Assembly: GCA_021789355.1 (NCBI GenBank)
Contig: JAJYJR010000077.1
Location: 1-14,156 of the forward strand
Source: Chloroflexota bacterium
Lineage (GTDB): Bacteria > Chloroflexota > Limnocylindria > Limnocylindrales > CSP1-4
Length of the DNA: 14,156 nt
Reading direction: 5' to 3'
The translations under genes and the position numbers were made by a program. The notes under the pieces are model-generated. The model did not search any database. It was not told where the DNA came from and saw nothing but the letters and a program-made list of their open reading frames with translations. Positions 1-6,543 of this stretch are shown here, piece after piece (position 1 is the first letter of the stretch; every line of letters begins with the position of its first letter).

Positions 1-95
1 ACGAGCTCAAGGCCCGCATCCTGGCGGGCATTGCGGAGTTCAACGACGCGCCCGTCGTGTTCCGCTGGAACAAGTTCGACCTTGGACTGGTCTGA
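1..95 (+). CDS. IS630-family transposase, C-terminal end only
   Basis: The window opens inside a reading frame (codons from base 3) that ends at TGA 93-95. The ~30 residues visible include ELKARI, IAEFND and PVVFRWNKFD. This resembles the C-terminal tail of IS630/Tc1-mariner transposases, where a helix with the pattern ELK-RI...I-EFN is followed by P-x-x-FRW. These enzymes cut and paste DNA with a DDE active site, but the catalytic part lies outside the window. Only the tail is visible, so completeness and activity cannot be judged. The identification rests on short motif similarity recalled from the family. The neighbouring ridA gene is convergent. Confidence 0.6.
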   Translation, partial: ELKARILAGIAEFNDAPVVFRWNKFDLGLV

Positions 96-134
96 TGTGT
101 AAGGACTGGCCCGGAACGATCTACTAGGAGTGCG

Positions 135-163
135 GCGACGACGACCGACAGTCGTCTGGTCGC
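135..163. other. Hairpin between convergent genes
   Basis: GCGACGACGAC (135-145) can pair with GTCGTC and GTCGC (151-156 and 159-163) around a 5-nt loop, with a two-base bulge (157-158). It lies between the transposase end and the ridA end, which converge. No T-rich run follows it on either strand, so a role as a transcription terminator or as part of an insertion-sequence end is only a possibility. The rest of 96-219 shows no gene. Confidence 0.3.
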
Positions 164-219
164 GCCTTCGATGTTCTTCACCCGAGTCCTCCTCCTACGG
201 GCAGCCCCGAAAGTCTTGT

Positions 220-618
220 CTACGCGTGCCCCTGGTGCCCTTCGGGGCGGCGTGCTATCGCTTCGATCTCTACCCTGGCGCCTCGTGGCAAGATCACTCC
301 TCCGACCGTTGATCGGGCGGGCCGAACGTCCGAGAACCTCCGCCCATACGCCGCGTTCATGGCCTCGAAGTCATCCAGGGTCTGCAGGAAGACGGTTGTC
401 TTGACTATGTGGTCGAGCGCGCTGCCGATCGACCGCAACGCCGCGTCCACGTTGTCGATGACACGCTCCGTCTGTACCTCTATGTCGTCGGCGACGAGTT
501 CGCCAGTAGATGGGTCCAGCGGGAGTTGCCCCGAGCAGAACAGATATGCGCCAGCGTCGAACACCGGCGTATAGGGGCCGACTGCACGCGTGGGTACTCG
601 GTCCACCTCGATCCTCAC
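220..618 (-). CDS. RidA-family (YjgF/YER057c/UK114) enamine/imine deaminase
   Basis: This 132-residue protein has the usual length and hallmarks of RidA proteins: FCSGQLPLDPSTGEL near residue 27, the helix region with KTTVFLQTLDDFEAMN, an Arg in PARSTVGG (the position that binds the substrate carboxylate in active members) and VEIEAIA near the C terminus. RidA proteins form trimers and hydrolyse reactive enamines/imines such as 2-aminoacrylate made by PLP enzymes. The GTG start overlaps the TGA of the upstream regulator in a GTGA overlap. A strong ribosome site (GAGAGGAGGA) lies directly before it. A second in-frame GTG four codons later has better spacing and is also possible. The gene is cotranscribed with the YheO-like regulator. 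The exact substrate cannot be read from the sequence. Confidence 0.92.
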   Translation of the reverse strand: MRIEVDRVPTRAVGPYTPVFDAGAYLFCSGQLPLDPSTGELVADDIEVQTERVIDNVDAALRSIGSALDHIVKTTVFLQTLDDFEAMNAAYGRRFSDVRPARSTVGGVILPRGARVEIEAIARRPEGHQGHA

Positions 619-1331
619 TCCTCCTCTCGCCTGCGGTGCTCGCCGTCGCCCTTGTCCGCGGTCGTCCGGAGCGGCACCTCCAGAGCCTTTGTGGCTCGGA
701 TCTGTTGCAGGTAGCCGTAGACGGTGAACTTCGACACGCCGAGGCGTTTGGCGGTCAGCTCGATCGCGCCCTTGATCAGGAAGACGCCGCGTTCTTCGAG
801 ATCAGCCACCACGCGCGTGCGCTCTTCGGCTGACATCCGCAACGGCTGGACCCCGGTCTCCAGGACGATCGTCGCGAGGATGTCGTCGAGCACGTCGCCA
901 ATCGTGTTTCCGAAACGCTCGACGGGTGTCGGCGTCGCCTCTTCCGTTGCGAGAGCCTTGGCGGCCACGAGCTGCAGATCTTCGTAGAGGGATACGTCGA
1001 CGTTGACACACAACGCCCCGACTACCCGGCCGGCATCTCGGATGAAGAGCGTGGAAGACCGGAGCGGACGCCCGTTCGGCGCCGTCGTGCGGTAGTTGAA
1101 CAGGTCTGGGGCCGCGTCCCCCGAGGCTCTGAGTGCCTCCAACACGACGTTTGTCACGGGCGCGCCGGGGGTACGGCCCGTCAAGCATCCGGCGATGTGT
1201 ATGAGGGAGTTGGATGGGTGTCGCAGATCGTGGAGGACGATCTCACAATCAGGGCCGAAGGCGCGCGCCAGGCCCTCGACAAGCGGGATGTACCTCGTCA
1301 GTGCCGGATGGGGTGTGTAGCTGATTGCCAC
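615..1331 (-). CDS. YheO/DauR-like transcriptional regulator (PAS_6 + HTH_22)
   Basis: The 238-residue product has two parts. The N-terminal YheO-like PAS region includes the segment FGPDCEIVLHDL near residue 25 and NGRPLRSSTLFIRD near residue 85. A C-terminal HTH carries RGVFLIKGAIELTAKRLGVS followed by FTVYGYL. Members such as DauR control amino-acid catabolism genes, often beside ridA-like genes. I chose the GTG at 1331 because GAGGAAGG sits about 6 nt upstream and the protein then begins a few residues before the conserved domain, at the usual family length. The frame stays open to 1760, but the extra residues are arginine/proline-rich and not domain-like. An ATG at 1373 is the main alternative. 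The stop overlaps the ridA start, so the two are translationally coupled. The ligand is unknown. Confidence 0.88.
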   Translation of the reverse strand: MAISYTPHPALTRYIPLVEGLARAFGPDCEIVLHDLRHPSNSLIHIAGCLTGRTPGAPVTNVVLEALRASGDAAPDLFNYRTTAPNGRPLRSSTLFIRDAGRVVGALCVNVDVSLYEDLQLVAAKALATEEATPTPVERFGNTIGDVLDDILATIVLETGVQPLRMSAEERTRVVADLEERGVFLIKGAIELTAKRLGVSKFTVYGYLQQIRATKALEVPLRTTADKGDGEHRRREEE

Positions 1332-1352
1332 TGGCCCTTCCTCATGGGCCGA

Positions 1353-1382
1353 ATGGTACGGCCACAAACTCATGGACGTCAA
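1353..1382 (-). promoter_or_regulatory. Possible promoter of the yheO-like/ridA pair
   Basis: Read on the minus strand, TTGACG (1382-1377) is followed after 18 nt by TACCAT (1358-1353), a fair match to -35 and -10 boxes. It would start transcription about 15-20 nt before the GTG at 1331. That would place the ATG at 1373 upstream of the transcript, which supports the GTG start. This is based on eye matching only. Confidence 0.3.
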
Positions 1383-1487
1383 TAGTTTTGTTGGCCTCAC
1401 AATTGCTTGTGTTGCGGGAACTGGCCTTCGTCTTTCGGCGCGGCCGCGACTCGCCAGACTGTCGGTCGACTGCCGCGAGGTGCACAG

Positions 1488-1556
1488 ATGACCAACCCAC
1501 TCGGGCGGATCGGCGTGTGGAGCACCCAGCTCCGCCGGGGAGACGCGTCCGAGCCT
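1488..1556 (+). pseudogene. N-terminal fragment of an LLM (F420-type) oxidoreductase
   Basis: An ATG at 1488 with a good ribosome site (GAGG, 7 nt upstream) opens a frame reading MTNPLGRIGVWSTQLRRGD, then ASEP. This is the typical first beta strand of TIGR03620-like luciferase-like monooxygenase family proteins (LGR-x-GVW-x-x-x-L). After about codon 22 the frame becomes arginine/proline-rich noise. The segment matches in kind exactly what is missing from the oxidoreductase frame that starts near 4901 with AAELDRLGYG. I infer that both pieces were one gene, split by the material between them. Confidence 0.65.
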
Positions 1557-1562
1557 GGCCGG
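1553..1562. repeat. 10-bp inverted repeat near the cassette edges (partner at 4837-4846)
   Basis: GCCTGGCCGG at 1553-1562 occurs as its exact reverse complement at 4837-4846. The left copy sits at the point where homology to the oxidoreductase ends. The right copy lies ~55 bp before homology resumes. It could mark an element end, but a 10-bp GC-only match in such GC-rich DNA can also arise by chance. Confidence 0.2.
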
Positions 1563-1576
1563 CGACGGCCCCGGCG

Positions 1577-1739
1577 GTCGTCCCCTTCGGCGCGTACGCC
1601 GGCGCGGTGCGTGGGCCGCTCTCGCACGAGGCAGAGGCGCTCGCTTGCGGCGAGTGGTGTCCGGCGTACCTGCCGTCCGTGGTCGATATGGAGCCGCAGG
1701 ACTATCCGGACCTTGACAACGCACACGCTGCAGGCATAG
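1577..1739 (+). other. Coding-like remnant of unknown family
   Basis: In the same frame as the downstream TIGR04255 gene but well upstream of its start, bases 1577-1739 read like real protein. Segments include FGAYAGAVRGPLSHEAEAL and CGEWCPAYLPSVVDMEPQ, with G-rich first and G/C-rich third codon positions. I do not recognise the family. The piece has no good start of its own and then runs into a stretch without protein character. It may be debris of a gene broken when the cassette arrived, or an N-terminal extension of the next gene. Confidence 0.3.
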
Positions 1740-1740
1740 T
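1713..1740 (+). promoter_or_regulatory. Possible promoter of the three-gene cassette
   Basis: TTGACA (1713-1718) and CATAGT (1735-1740) are separated by 16 nt. The -35 box is perfect and the -10 box matches 4 of 6. A transcript from here would have a leader of about 50 nt before the GTG at 1796. The boxes lie inside a stretch that also looks coding, so this is tentative. Confidence 0.35.
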
Positions 1741-1795
1741 GCAGACAACCGCGCTATCATCTGCAGTCAGCACGCAGTCATCGAGGAGCGTCATC

Positions 1796-2578
1796 GTGTA
1801 CTTCGGTCGCGAGCGGCTCCCGCGGATTCAGTTCGCGCGGAATCCTCTCAAGGTCGTCATCGCTCAGATGCGCTTTCCGGCCGAGCTCGCGCTCGCCGAG
1901 CCGGCAGCGCACACCCGAATCCAAGCCGGCCTGCGAGCTCGGTATCCGCTCGCGCAGCCGCTCGACCAGATGAGTATCCAGGTCGCGCTCGGCCCGCAGG
2001 CGATGCCACCCGTCTCTCAGTCACGCTCGTCCGGAATCCGCTTTGCGAGCGAGTCGGGCGACTGGGCGGTCACCGTAAGCCCTGACGCTGTCAGCCTTCA
2101 GGCAACGGCTTACCACGACTGGGACGACTTCAAGGGCCGGTTCGAGCAGGTTCTTGACGTGCTCCTCGCCGAAGCGCGCGTGCGGCGGGTCGATCGGCTC
2201 GGGCTCCGCTTCATCGACGAACTGTCCCATCCAGAGGTGCGAACGCTCGCCGACTGGAGCCAGCTCCTCGACGCCTCGCTTCTCGGCACCGCTGCAACCG
2301 ACAGGTTTGCCGGCATCGCGACACGCACCACAGAACAGATCGTCCTCGAGGAGGGCGACGACGGGGCCGTGATCACGCATGCGTACTTTCAGAACCCGCC
2401 GGACTCGGACCCGCCGTCAACGTTCGTGCTGGACACGGACGGCTTCTCGGCGCGACCCTTCGACCTTGACCGCGAGGAGATCCGAGTAAGGCTCGAGCGC
2501 TACCACGACGCGGCGTGGAACCTGTTCCGCGAGACTGTTCGCGAGCCGATGATCGAGTGGCTGGGGGTGGAAGCGTGA
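1796..2578 (+). CDS. TIGR04255 family protein (function unknown), first gene of cassette
   Basis: The 260-residue product fits TIGR04255, an uncharacterised, sporadically distributed family. Visible features are the opening strand FARNPLKVVIAQMRFP (13-28), ARYPLAQPL (48-56), a central DRLGLRFIDEL (133-143) corresponding to the family's GLRYIN-like strand, and the C-terminal helix HDAAWNLFRETVREPMIEWL (237-256). I chose the GTG at 1796 because GAGGAG lies 7 nt before it and the family domain begins just after. The open frame extends upstream to 1325 without domain character near the junction. The stop TGA overlaps the GTG of the next gene by two bases, so the two are coupled. No catalytic motif or membrane segment is visible. 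The family name is confident, the function unknown. Confidence 0.8.
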   Translation: MYFGRERLPRIQFARNPLKVVIAQMRFPAELALAEPAAHTRIQAGLRARYPLAQPLDQMSIQVALGPQAMPPVSQSRSSGIRFASESGDWAVTVSPDAVSLQATAYHDWDDFKGRFEQVLDVLLAEARVRRVDRLGLRFIDELSHPEVRTLADWSQLLDASLLGTAATDRFAGIATRTTEQIVLEEGDDGAVITHAYFQNPPDSDPPSTFVLDTDGFSARPFDLDREEIRVRLERYHDAAWNLFRETVREPMIEWLGVEA

Positions 2579-3678
2579 GCAGGAGCGTCCTCCACGGGGT
2601 GGCAGGCGAGCAGAGCGACGCCCTCAGGATGCTGGGGCTCCAGCGCGCCTTCGGAGCCGACTACTCGGTTCTTGGCCTGTCCCAGCATGATGCGAGTGTT
2701 CTGTACGAAGCTGGCTACAGGCTCCCCGTCGTGGTCACCACGGCAGGGAGCGCGATCGACCTCGGCGAGACCTGGTACCAGTTGTACGACCCGATCCTGC
2801 CCGCGGAGCGAACGACCTTCGGGGTCCTGCAGGCCCGCGTCCCCTCCGAGGGCTACCCCACGCAGTCGGACGTGATGGGGGCGCTCGAGGAGGTCCGCGA
2901 GCGCCTCGGCCTCACGGTCACCGAGGCCGCCCCGCTCATCGGCGTCGGCGACCGCTCGTACGCTGCCTACAAGAGCGGCGAGGCGCCGATGCCGCTCGCG
3001 CGAGTGCAGTCGGCGATCAACGCGACCATGGCGCTCGGCTGCCTCTCCGCGAGCCGCTGGGAGGCAACGAGGCGCGTGCTGACGACGATGCCCGAGGCCG
3101 CGCCGCTGGTCGCGACGGGGCAGTTCGTCTCGCTCAAGGCGCTCGTCGACCGGGCACAGGCCGAGATCGACCGCGAGCGCAAGGCGATCCTGCCTGCCGG
3201 CACCGCCGTCCCGTCCCTCCCGCAGGGGATCCAGGCTGCCGCCGCCAAGGCGGTCATCGAGTCGCCGGAGTTCACCGCCCTCGTGCCGTACCTTGAAGCC
3301 TTCGCCCCCGGGCTGCGGGCCGAAGACGCGGTCTCGAGGACGGCGGTGATGCTCGACCTTGAGGGGGCCGTCGAGCGCCTGTACGAGGGCGACCCGCTCG
3401 GAGCGGACTGGCTGTTCCTGACCGCGCTGCGCGCGGGGGAGGTCGACGCGCTCATGAGCCGGGCGCGCGACGTGCTGCGCGAACCGGGTCCGTTCTCCGA
3501 TCGGTGGGCCCAGTTCCTGTCGACAGCCGCCGCTGAGGCCTGGGCCGGATACGCGCTCGAGATCGCCGGCCCGGTCGACGACTCCCGCGATGAGGAGCCG
3601 GCTTCGGCTCGCGCTGCGATCGACGTCGCCGACCTCGGGTTCGACCTCGTCACCGGCCGGGTCCTCCGGAGCCGCTGA
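2575..3678 (+). CDS. Unknown protein with an XRE-like helix-turn-helix segment, second gene of cassette
   Basis: This 367-residue protein starts at a GTG that overlaps the previous stop, which suggests translational coupling. Residues 1-95 form an unrecognised domain (DYSVLGLSQHDASVLYEAGY, then LPVVVTT). Residues ~103-155 resemble an XRE-type HTH: LEEVRERLGLTVTEAAPLIG, then Y-AAYKSGEAP in the place of the usual recognition helix and W-K-x-G turn. The C-terminal ~190 residues are alanine-rich and helical, with LTALRAGEVDAL near 282 and no known motif. The layout of an N-terminal partner-like domain plus HTH suggests an adaptor or DNA-binding subunit of the module, but that is inference. I do not recognise a named family. 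Confidence 0.7.
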   Translation: MSRSVLHGVAGEQSDALRMLGLQRAFGADYSVLGLSQHDASVLYEAGYRLPVVVTTAGSAIDLGETWYQLYDPILPAERTTFGVLQARVPSEGYPTQSDVMGALEEVRERLGLTVTEAAPLIGVGDRSYAAYKSGEAPMPLARVQSAINATMALGCLSASRWEATRRVLTTMPEAAPLVATGQFVSLKALVDRAQAEIDRERKAILPAGTAVPSLPQGIQAAAAKAVIESPEFTALVPYLEAFAPGLRAEDAVSRTAVMLDLEGAVERLYEGDPLGADWLFLTALRAGEVDALMSRARDVLREPGPFSDRWAQFLSTAAAEAWAGYALEIAGPVDDSRDEEPASARAAIDVADLGFDLVTGRVLRSR

Positions 3679-3679
3679 G

Positions 3680-4603
3680 GTGTACCGGCCGCCCACGGAC
3701 GAGGAGCGCGAGAAGCTGCTCTACGGCTTCGGCGACCTCTTCGCCGCGCCGTGGATGTCCGACCTCGTCCTACGTTGGGACTCGGTCCCCCTGCGCAAGG
3801 ACACCGTCCCGGTCAACCGCCAGCAGGTGGAGGTTTTCATCCCGCAGGACCCGAGCACCGTGCGCGGCCGGACTTACCCGAAAGACGCCATCCTCGCCCA
3901 CACCTCAGACCCCGAGGACCTCGCGATCGGTCACGGCAGTCTCGGGATCCTCGCTGTCGCCGTGTCCGACGACTGCGACTTCGCCGGTCGGGTCGATACA
4001 CCGAGGGGCCGCCTCCGCTTCGCGCCTGTGTCGAAGCTGCCGCCAGTCGGCACCGACGCGCGGGACAAGGCCCTCAGCACCACAGCGTTCGACCGCTACC
4101 CTATCCCGGCGCAGACGGACGACCCGGCGCTCGACGGGGGGGTGATGGAGTTCGGCCAGACCTTCTCGGTCGCGGCCGTCGACGCGTTCGAGAGGGCGAC
4201 CTGGCTCGGGAGGATCGCCGACCCGAGGGTGCGGGCGAAGGTCCAGTACCGGTGGAGCGCCCACGCCACGCGCCACGGGCCGGACGCCGCCCGCGACACC
4301 GCCGAGAAGCTCGCGCGGCTGATCACGGCCGATGGCGACCCCGAGGTGGCGAAGCGCCAGCGCGGACAGGACCCCCTCCCCATCGCCCCAGCTGCCGAGG
4401 CCATCATCAAGCCGCTGACCAGGCTGCTCCTAATCCCATGGCTCGTCGAGGGCCCGCAGGCCGACGCCATCGGACTCGCGCTCGAGCGGGGCGACCCGTA
4501 CCAGCCGTACGTCGAGGCGCTGGTCGAATCCCTCCGCGAGATCGCGCCCGCAGCCGAAGACGCCATCGCGGCGCTCGAGGAGACGACCAAGCGCCAGATC
4601 TGA
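3680..4603 (+). CDS. Unknown protein with an S-x-x-C-D motif, third gene of cassette
   Basis: The GTG at 3680 follows the previous stop by one base and has GGAG 8 nt upstream, giving 307 residues. The longer open frame from 3590 lies inside the preceding gene and is not used. Residues 88-101 (LGILAVAVSDDCDF) followed by RLRFAPVSKL (111-120) recall a recurring pattern in uncharacterised proteins: a hydrophobic strand ending in S-x-x-CD-[IF], then a strand ending in AP. Those proteins often accompany sporadic, defence-like genes. This link comes from memory of the motif, not from a search. The C-terminal half is helical (residues ~165-300), with no membrane segment. It probably acts with the two upstream proteins, since the three genes are packed end to end. 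Confidence 0.7.
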   Translation: MYRPPTDEEREKLLYGFGDLFAAPWMSDLVLRWDSVPLRKDTVPVNRQQVEVFIPQDPSTVRGRTYPKDAILAHTSDPEDLAIGHGSLGILAVAVSDDCDFAGRVDTPRGRLRFAPVSKLPPVGTDARDKALSTTAFDRYPIPAQTDDPALDGGVMEFGQTFSVAAVDAFERATWLGRIADPRVRAKVQYRWSAHATRHGPDAARDTAEKLARLITADGDPEVAKRQRGQDPLPIAPAAEAIIKPLTRLLLIPWLVEGPQADAIGLALERGDPYQPYVEALVESLREIAPAAEDAIAALEETTKRQI

Positions 4604-4726
4604 CACACGGAAGGGGCTCTCCGCCCGACGTGCCGCGATGTCGTCTGGCAGCGGCTGGTGACTCCGTCGCGGACCATCGTGTCGACCCCAGACGTCCGGT
4701 CCCCTCCTCCGCGCGGCGTGCACGTG

Positions 4727-4900
4727 TCACAGGGCCGCCCGCTCGGGCCCGGTGCGAGCCGCGGGGCCGTGCGCCTCTGGCTCCGGTCGGGCGTGCCGAG
4801 GCCGCTTGGTCCGCTCGCGCTCTTGCGGCGGCAACCCCGGCCAGGCCCAAAGCGCGCGGTCGAGGTCGCGCATCGAGATCCCATTCTGCGCCGCCACCCG
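4727..4900 (-). pseudogene. Possible 3' remnant of an unknown gene
   Basis: On the minus strand, just inside the right edge of the cassette, the frame ending at TGA 4729-4727 reads RVAAQNGISMRDLDRALWAW followed by PGLPPQERERT and a charged tail. The DLDRALWAW stretch has real protein character. Upstream of it the frame runs into the antisense of the oxidoreductase, so any gene here would be cut at about 4900. I do not recognise the family. It may be debris carried at the cassette end. The rest of 4604-4900 shows no gene. Confidence 0.3.
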
Positions 4901-5716
4901 AAGGCAGCCGAGCTCGACCGGCTCGGCTACGGGACGATCTGGCTGCCCGGTGGATCGGGCGCGGAGTCCCTCTCGCTGGTCGATGCGTGCCTGGCCGCGA
5001 TCCGCCGCATCGTCGTCGCGTCGGGGATCCTCAGCGTCTGGACCAACGGGGCTCCTGACGTGGCGGCCACGCACGCGGCGCTCGCGCGGCGGTATCCCGG
5101 ACGAATCCTGCTGGGGTTGGGCGTGAGCCACCCGCACCTCGTGGAGCAGGAGACGGGGCACCGGTTCGAGCACCCGGTCGCCGTCATGCGCCGCTACCTC
5201 GCCGCGCTCGGCGCCACGGCGACGGACGCCCCACGCGACGAGCTCGTGCTGGCCGCGCTCGGCCCGCGCATGCTGGCCCTCGCGCGGGATCGCGTCTGGG
5301 GCGCCCATCCGTACTTCGTGACGCCCGAGCACACGCGCCTCGCCCGCTTCGTCCTGGGCCCGGGACGGCTGCTCGCCCCCGAACAGGCCGTCGTGCTCGA
5401 GACCGACCCGGACCGCGCCCGTGCGATCGCGCGCCGCCACGTGGCGATGTACCTGCGGGCGCCCAACTACACGAACAACCTGCTGCGCCTGGGCTTTCGC
5501 GAAGGGGACTGCGCCAGTGATGGAAGCGACCGGCTCGTCGACGCGGTCGTGGCCTGGGGCGACGTCGCCGCGATTGGGCGCCGGATCGAGGAACACCTAG
5601 TCGCAGGCGCCGATCATGTCTGCCTCCAGGTGATCGCCGCTGCCCCCGACGCCCTCCCGCTCGCGGAATGGCGGACGCTCGCGGCGTTCATCGGGGCTGG
5701 AGGTGCCTCGCAATAG
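4901..5716 (+). pseudogene. LLM (F420-type) oxidoreductase, N-terminally truncated
   Basis: From about 4901 the frame reads AAELDRLGYGTIWLPGG, then RIVVASGILSVWT, YPGRILLGLGVSHPHLVEQ, LAALGPRMLALARDRVWGAH, LLAPEQAVVLETDP and a C-terminal GADHVCLQVI. This is the TIGR03620-like branch of the luciferase-like family, TIM-barrel oxidoreductases that often use cofactor F420. The first beta strand is absent. Upstream the frame stays open to a GTG at 4658, but those ~80 residues are proline/arginine-rich and unlike the family. A matching N-terminal piece lies at 1488-1556. The body (~270 residues) has no stop or frameshift, so the break looks recent or the fused frame may still be translated. Without strand 1 the barrel is probably inactive. 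Substrate unknown. Confidence 0.8.
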
Positions 5717-5794
5717 CCGAGGCGGTGGCAGGCGAGTCGCCGCCGGACCTTGTCGAGGCCGGGACCAGAGCAGGACGTGCCACGACAGGGCGCG

Positions 5795-6541
5795 TCAGTT
5801 CTCCCGGACCAGATTCATGCGGAACTCAAACTCGTCCCCGCTGTAGACCGAGTGCACGGCCTCGACGGGCGTGCCGTCGGCGAGGCTGCCGATACGGTCA
5901 CGCACGATCACGGGTTGCCCGGCTGGCGTCCGCAGCAGATCGCGCTCCCATTCGCTGGGGATCCGCGCCAGCAGCAGATCGCTCGCATACGCGATGCGCG
6001 TCCCGTACTTGCCTTCCAGCACGGCGTAGAGCGACTGCGACATGTCCTCAGCTTCGAGTCCGGGAAACCTGCGCGCTGAGAACCACTCGGTTTCGAGGAT
6101 CGCGGGCGCGCCATCGATCACGCGCAACCGAACCAGCTCGATCAGCTTCTCACCGTCGTCGACGTCAAGGCCCTCGTGGACCCAGTCAGGAGCGTGGTCG
6201 GTGACCGAGGAACGCACGCTCATCGTCACGACGGAGCGGCCGGCTCTCCGCATCGATGCGGTGAAGCCCGCGAAGCTCTGCGTATCGCTGAAGACGCGGC
6301 GGCGTCGCACGAAGACGCCCTTCCCGCGTGCGCGGTAGCAGTAACCGGCGAGCACGAGCGATCGCACCGCCTGACGCACGGTCATCCGGCTGACACCGAG
6401 CCGCCTGGCGAGATCACGCTCCGACGGGAGCCGTTCGCCGGCGGGGAATGACCCCGACTCGATCTGCCGTTCCAGGGCCAGCATGATCTGGTGATACAGC
6501 GGGACCGGCGAGGCTTCCTCGACCTGGAAGGTGGCGTCCAT
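5795..6541 (-). CDS. GntR/HutC-family regulator (wHTH + UTRA), sugar operon
   Basis: The 248-residue protein has an N-terminal winged helix, with PLYHQIMLALERQIESGSFP (~14-33), LPSERDLARRLGVSRMTVRQ (~38-57) and the wing RGKGVFV. A UTRA ligand-binding domain fills the C-terminal ~150 residues (KLIELVRLRVIDGAPAILET, then VIVRDRIGSLADGTPVEA). HutC-type proteins are usually repressors released by a small ligand, often a phosphosugar. I chose the ATG at 6541 because TGGAG lies ~7 nt upstream and the domain begins soon after. An in-frame GTG at 6556 is the alternative. It is the last gene of the operon, 2 nt after the kinase stop. Its likely target is the palindrome at 11771-11804, which carries DasR/NagR-like half sites. 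Confidence 0.9.
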   Translation of the reverse strand: MDATFQVEEASPVPLYHQIMLALERQIESGSFPAGERLPSERDLARRLGVSRMTVRQAVRSLVLAGYCYRARGKGVFVRRRRVFSDTQSFAGFTASMRRAGRSVVTMSVRSSVTDHAPDWVHEGLDVDDGEKLIELVRLRVIDGAPAILETEWFSARRFPGLEAEDMSQSLYAVLEGKYGTRIAYASDLLLARIPSEWERDLLRTPAGQPVIVRDRIGSLADGTPVEAVHSVYSGDEFEFRMNLVREN

Positions 6542-6543
6542 CG

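Noticed and set aside
1332..1760. Upstream extension of the YheO-like regulator
   Set aside because: The frame is open but Arg/Pro-rich and unlike the family; the GTG at 1331 has a ribosome site and gives the normal length.
2500..3696. 398-codon minus-strand frame opposite the second cassette gene
   Set aside because: Composition is Arg/Asp/Gly-rich antisense type; the plus strand has overlapping starts, ribosome sites and an HTH-like segment.
3751..5058. Long plus-strand open frame (435 codons) overlapping the third cassette gene and the oxidoreductase
   Set aside because: It is Arg/Pro/Gly-rich, has no domain-like segments and covers two better-supported frames; such frames arise from high GC content.
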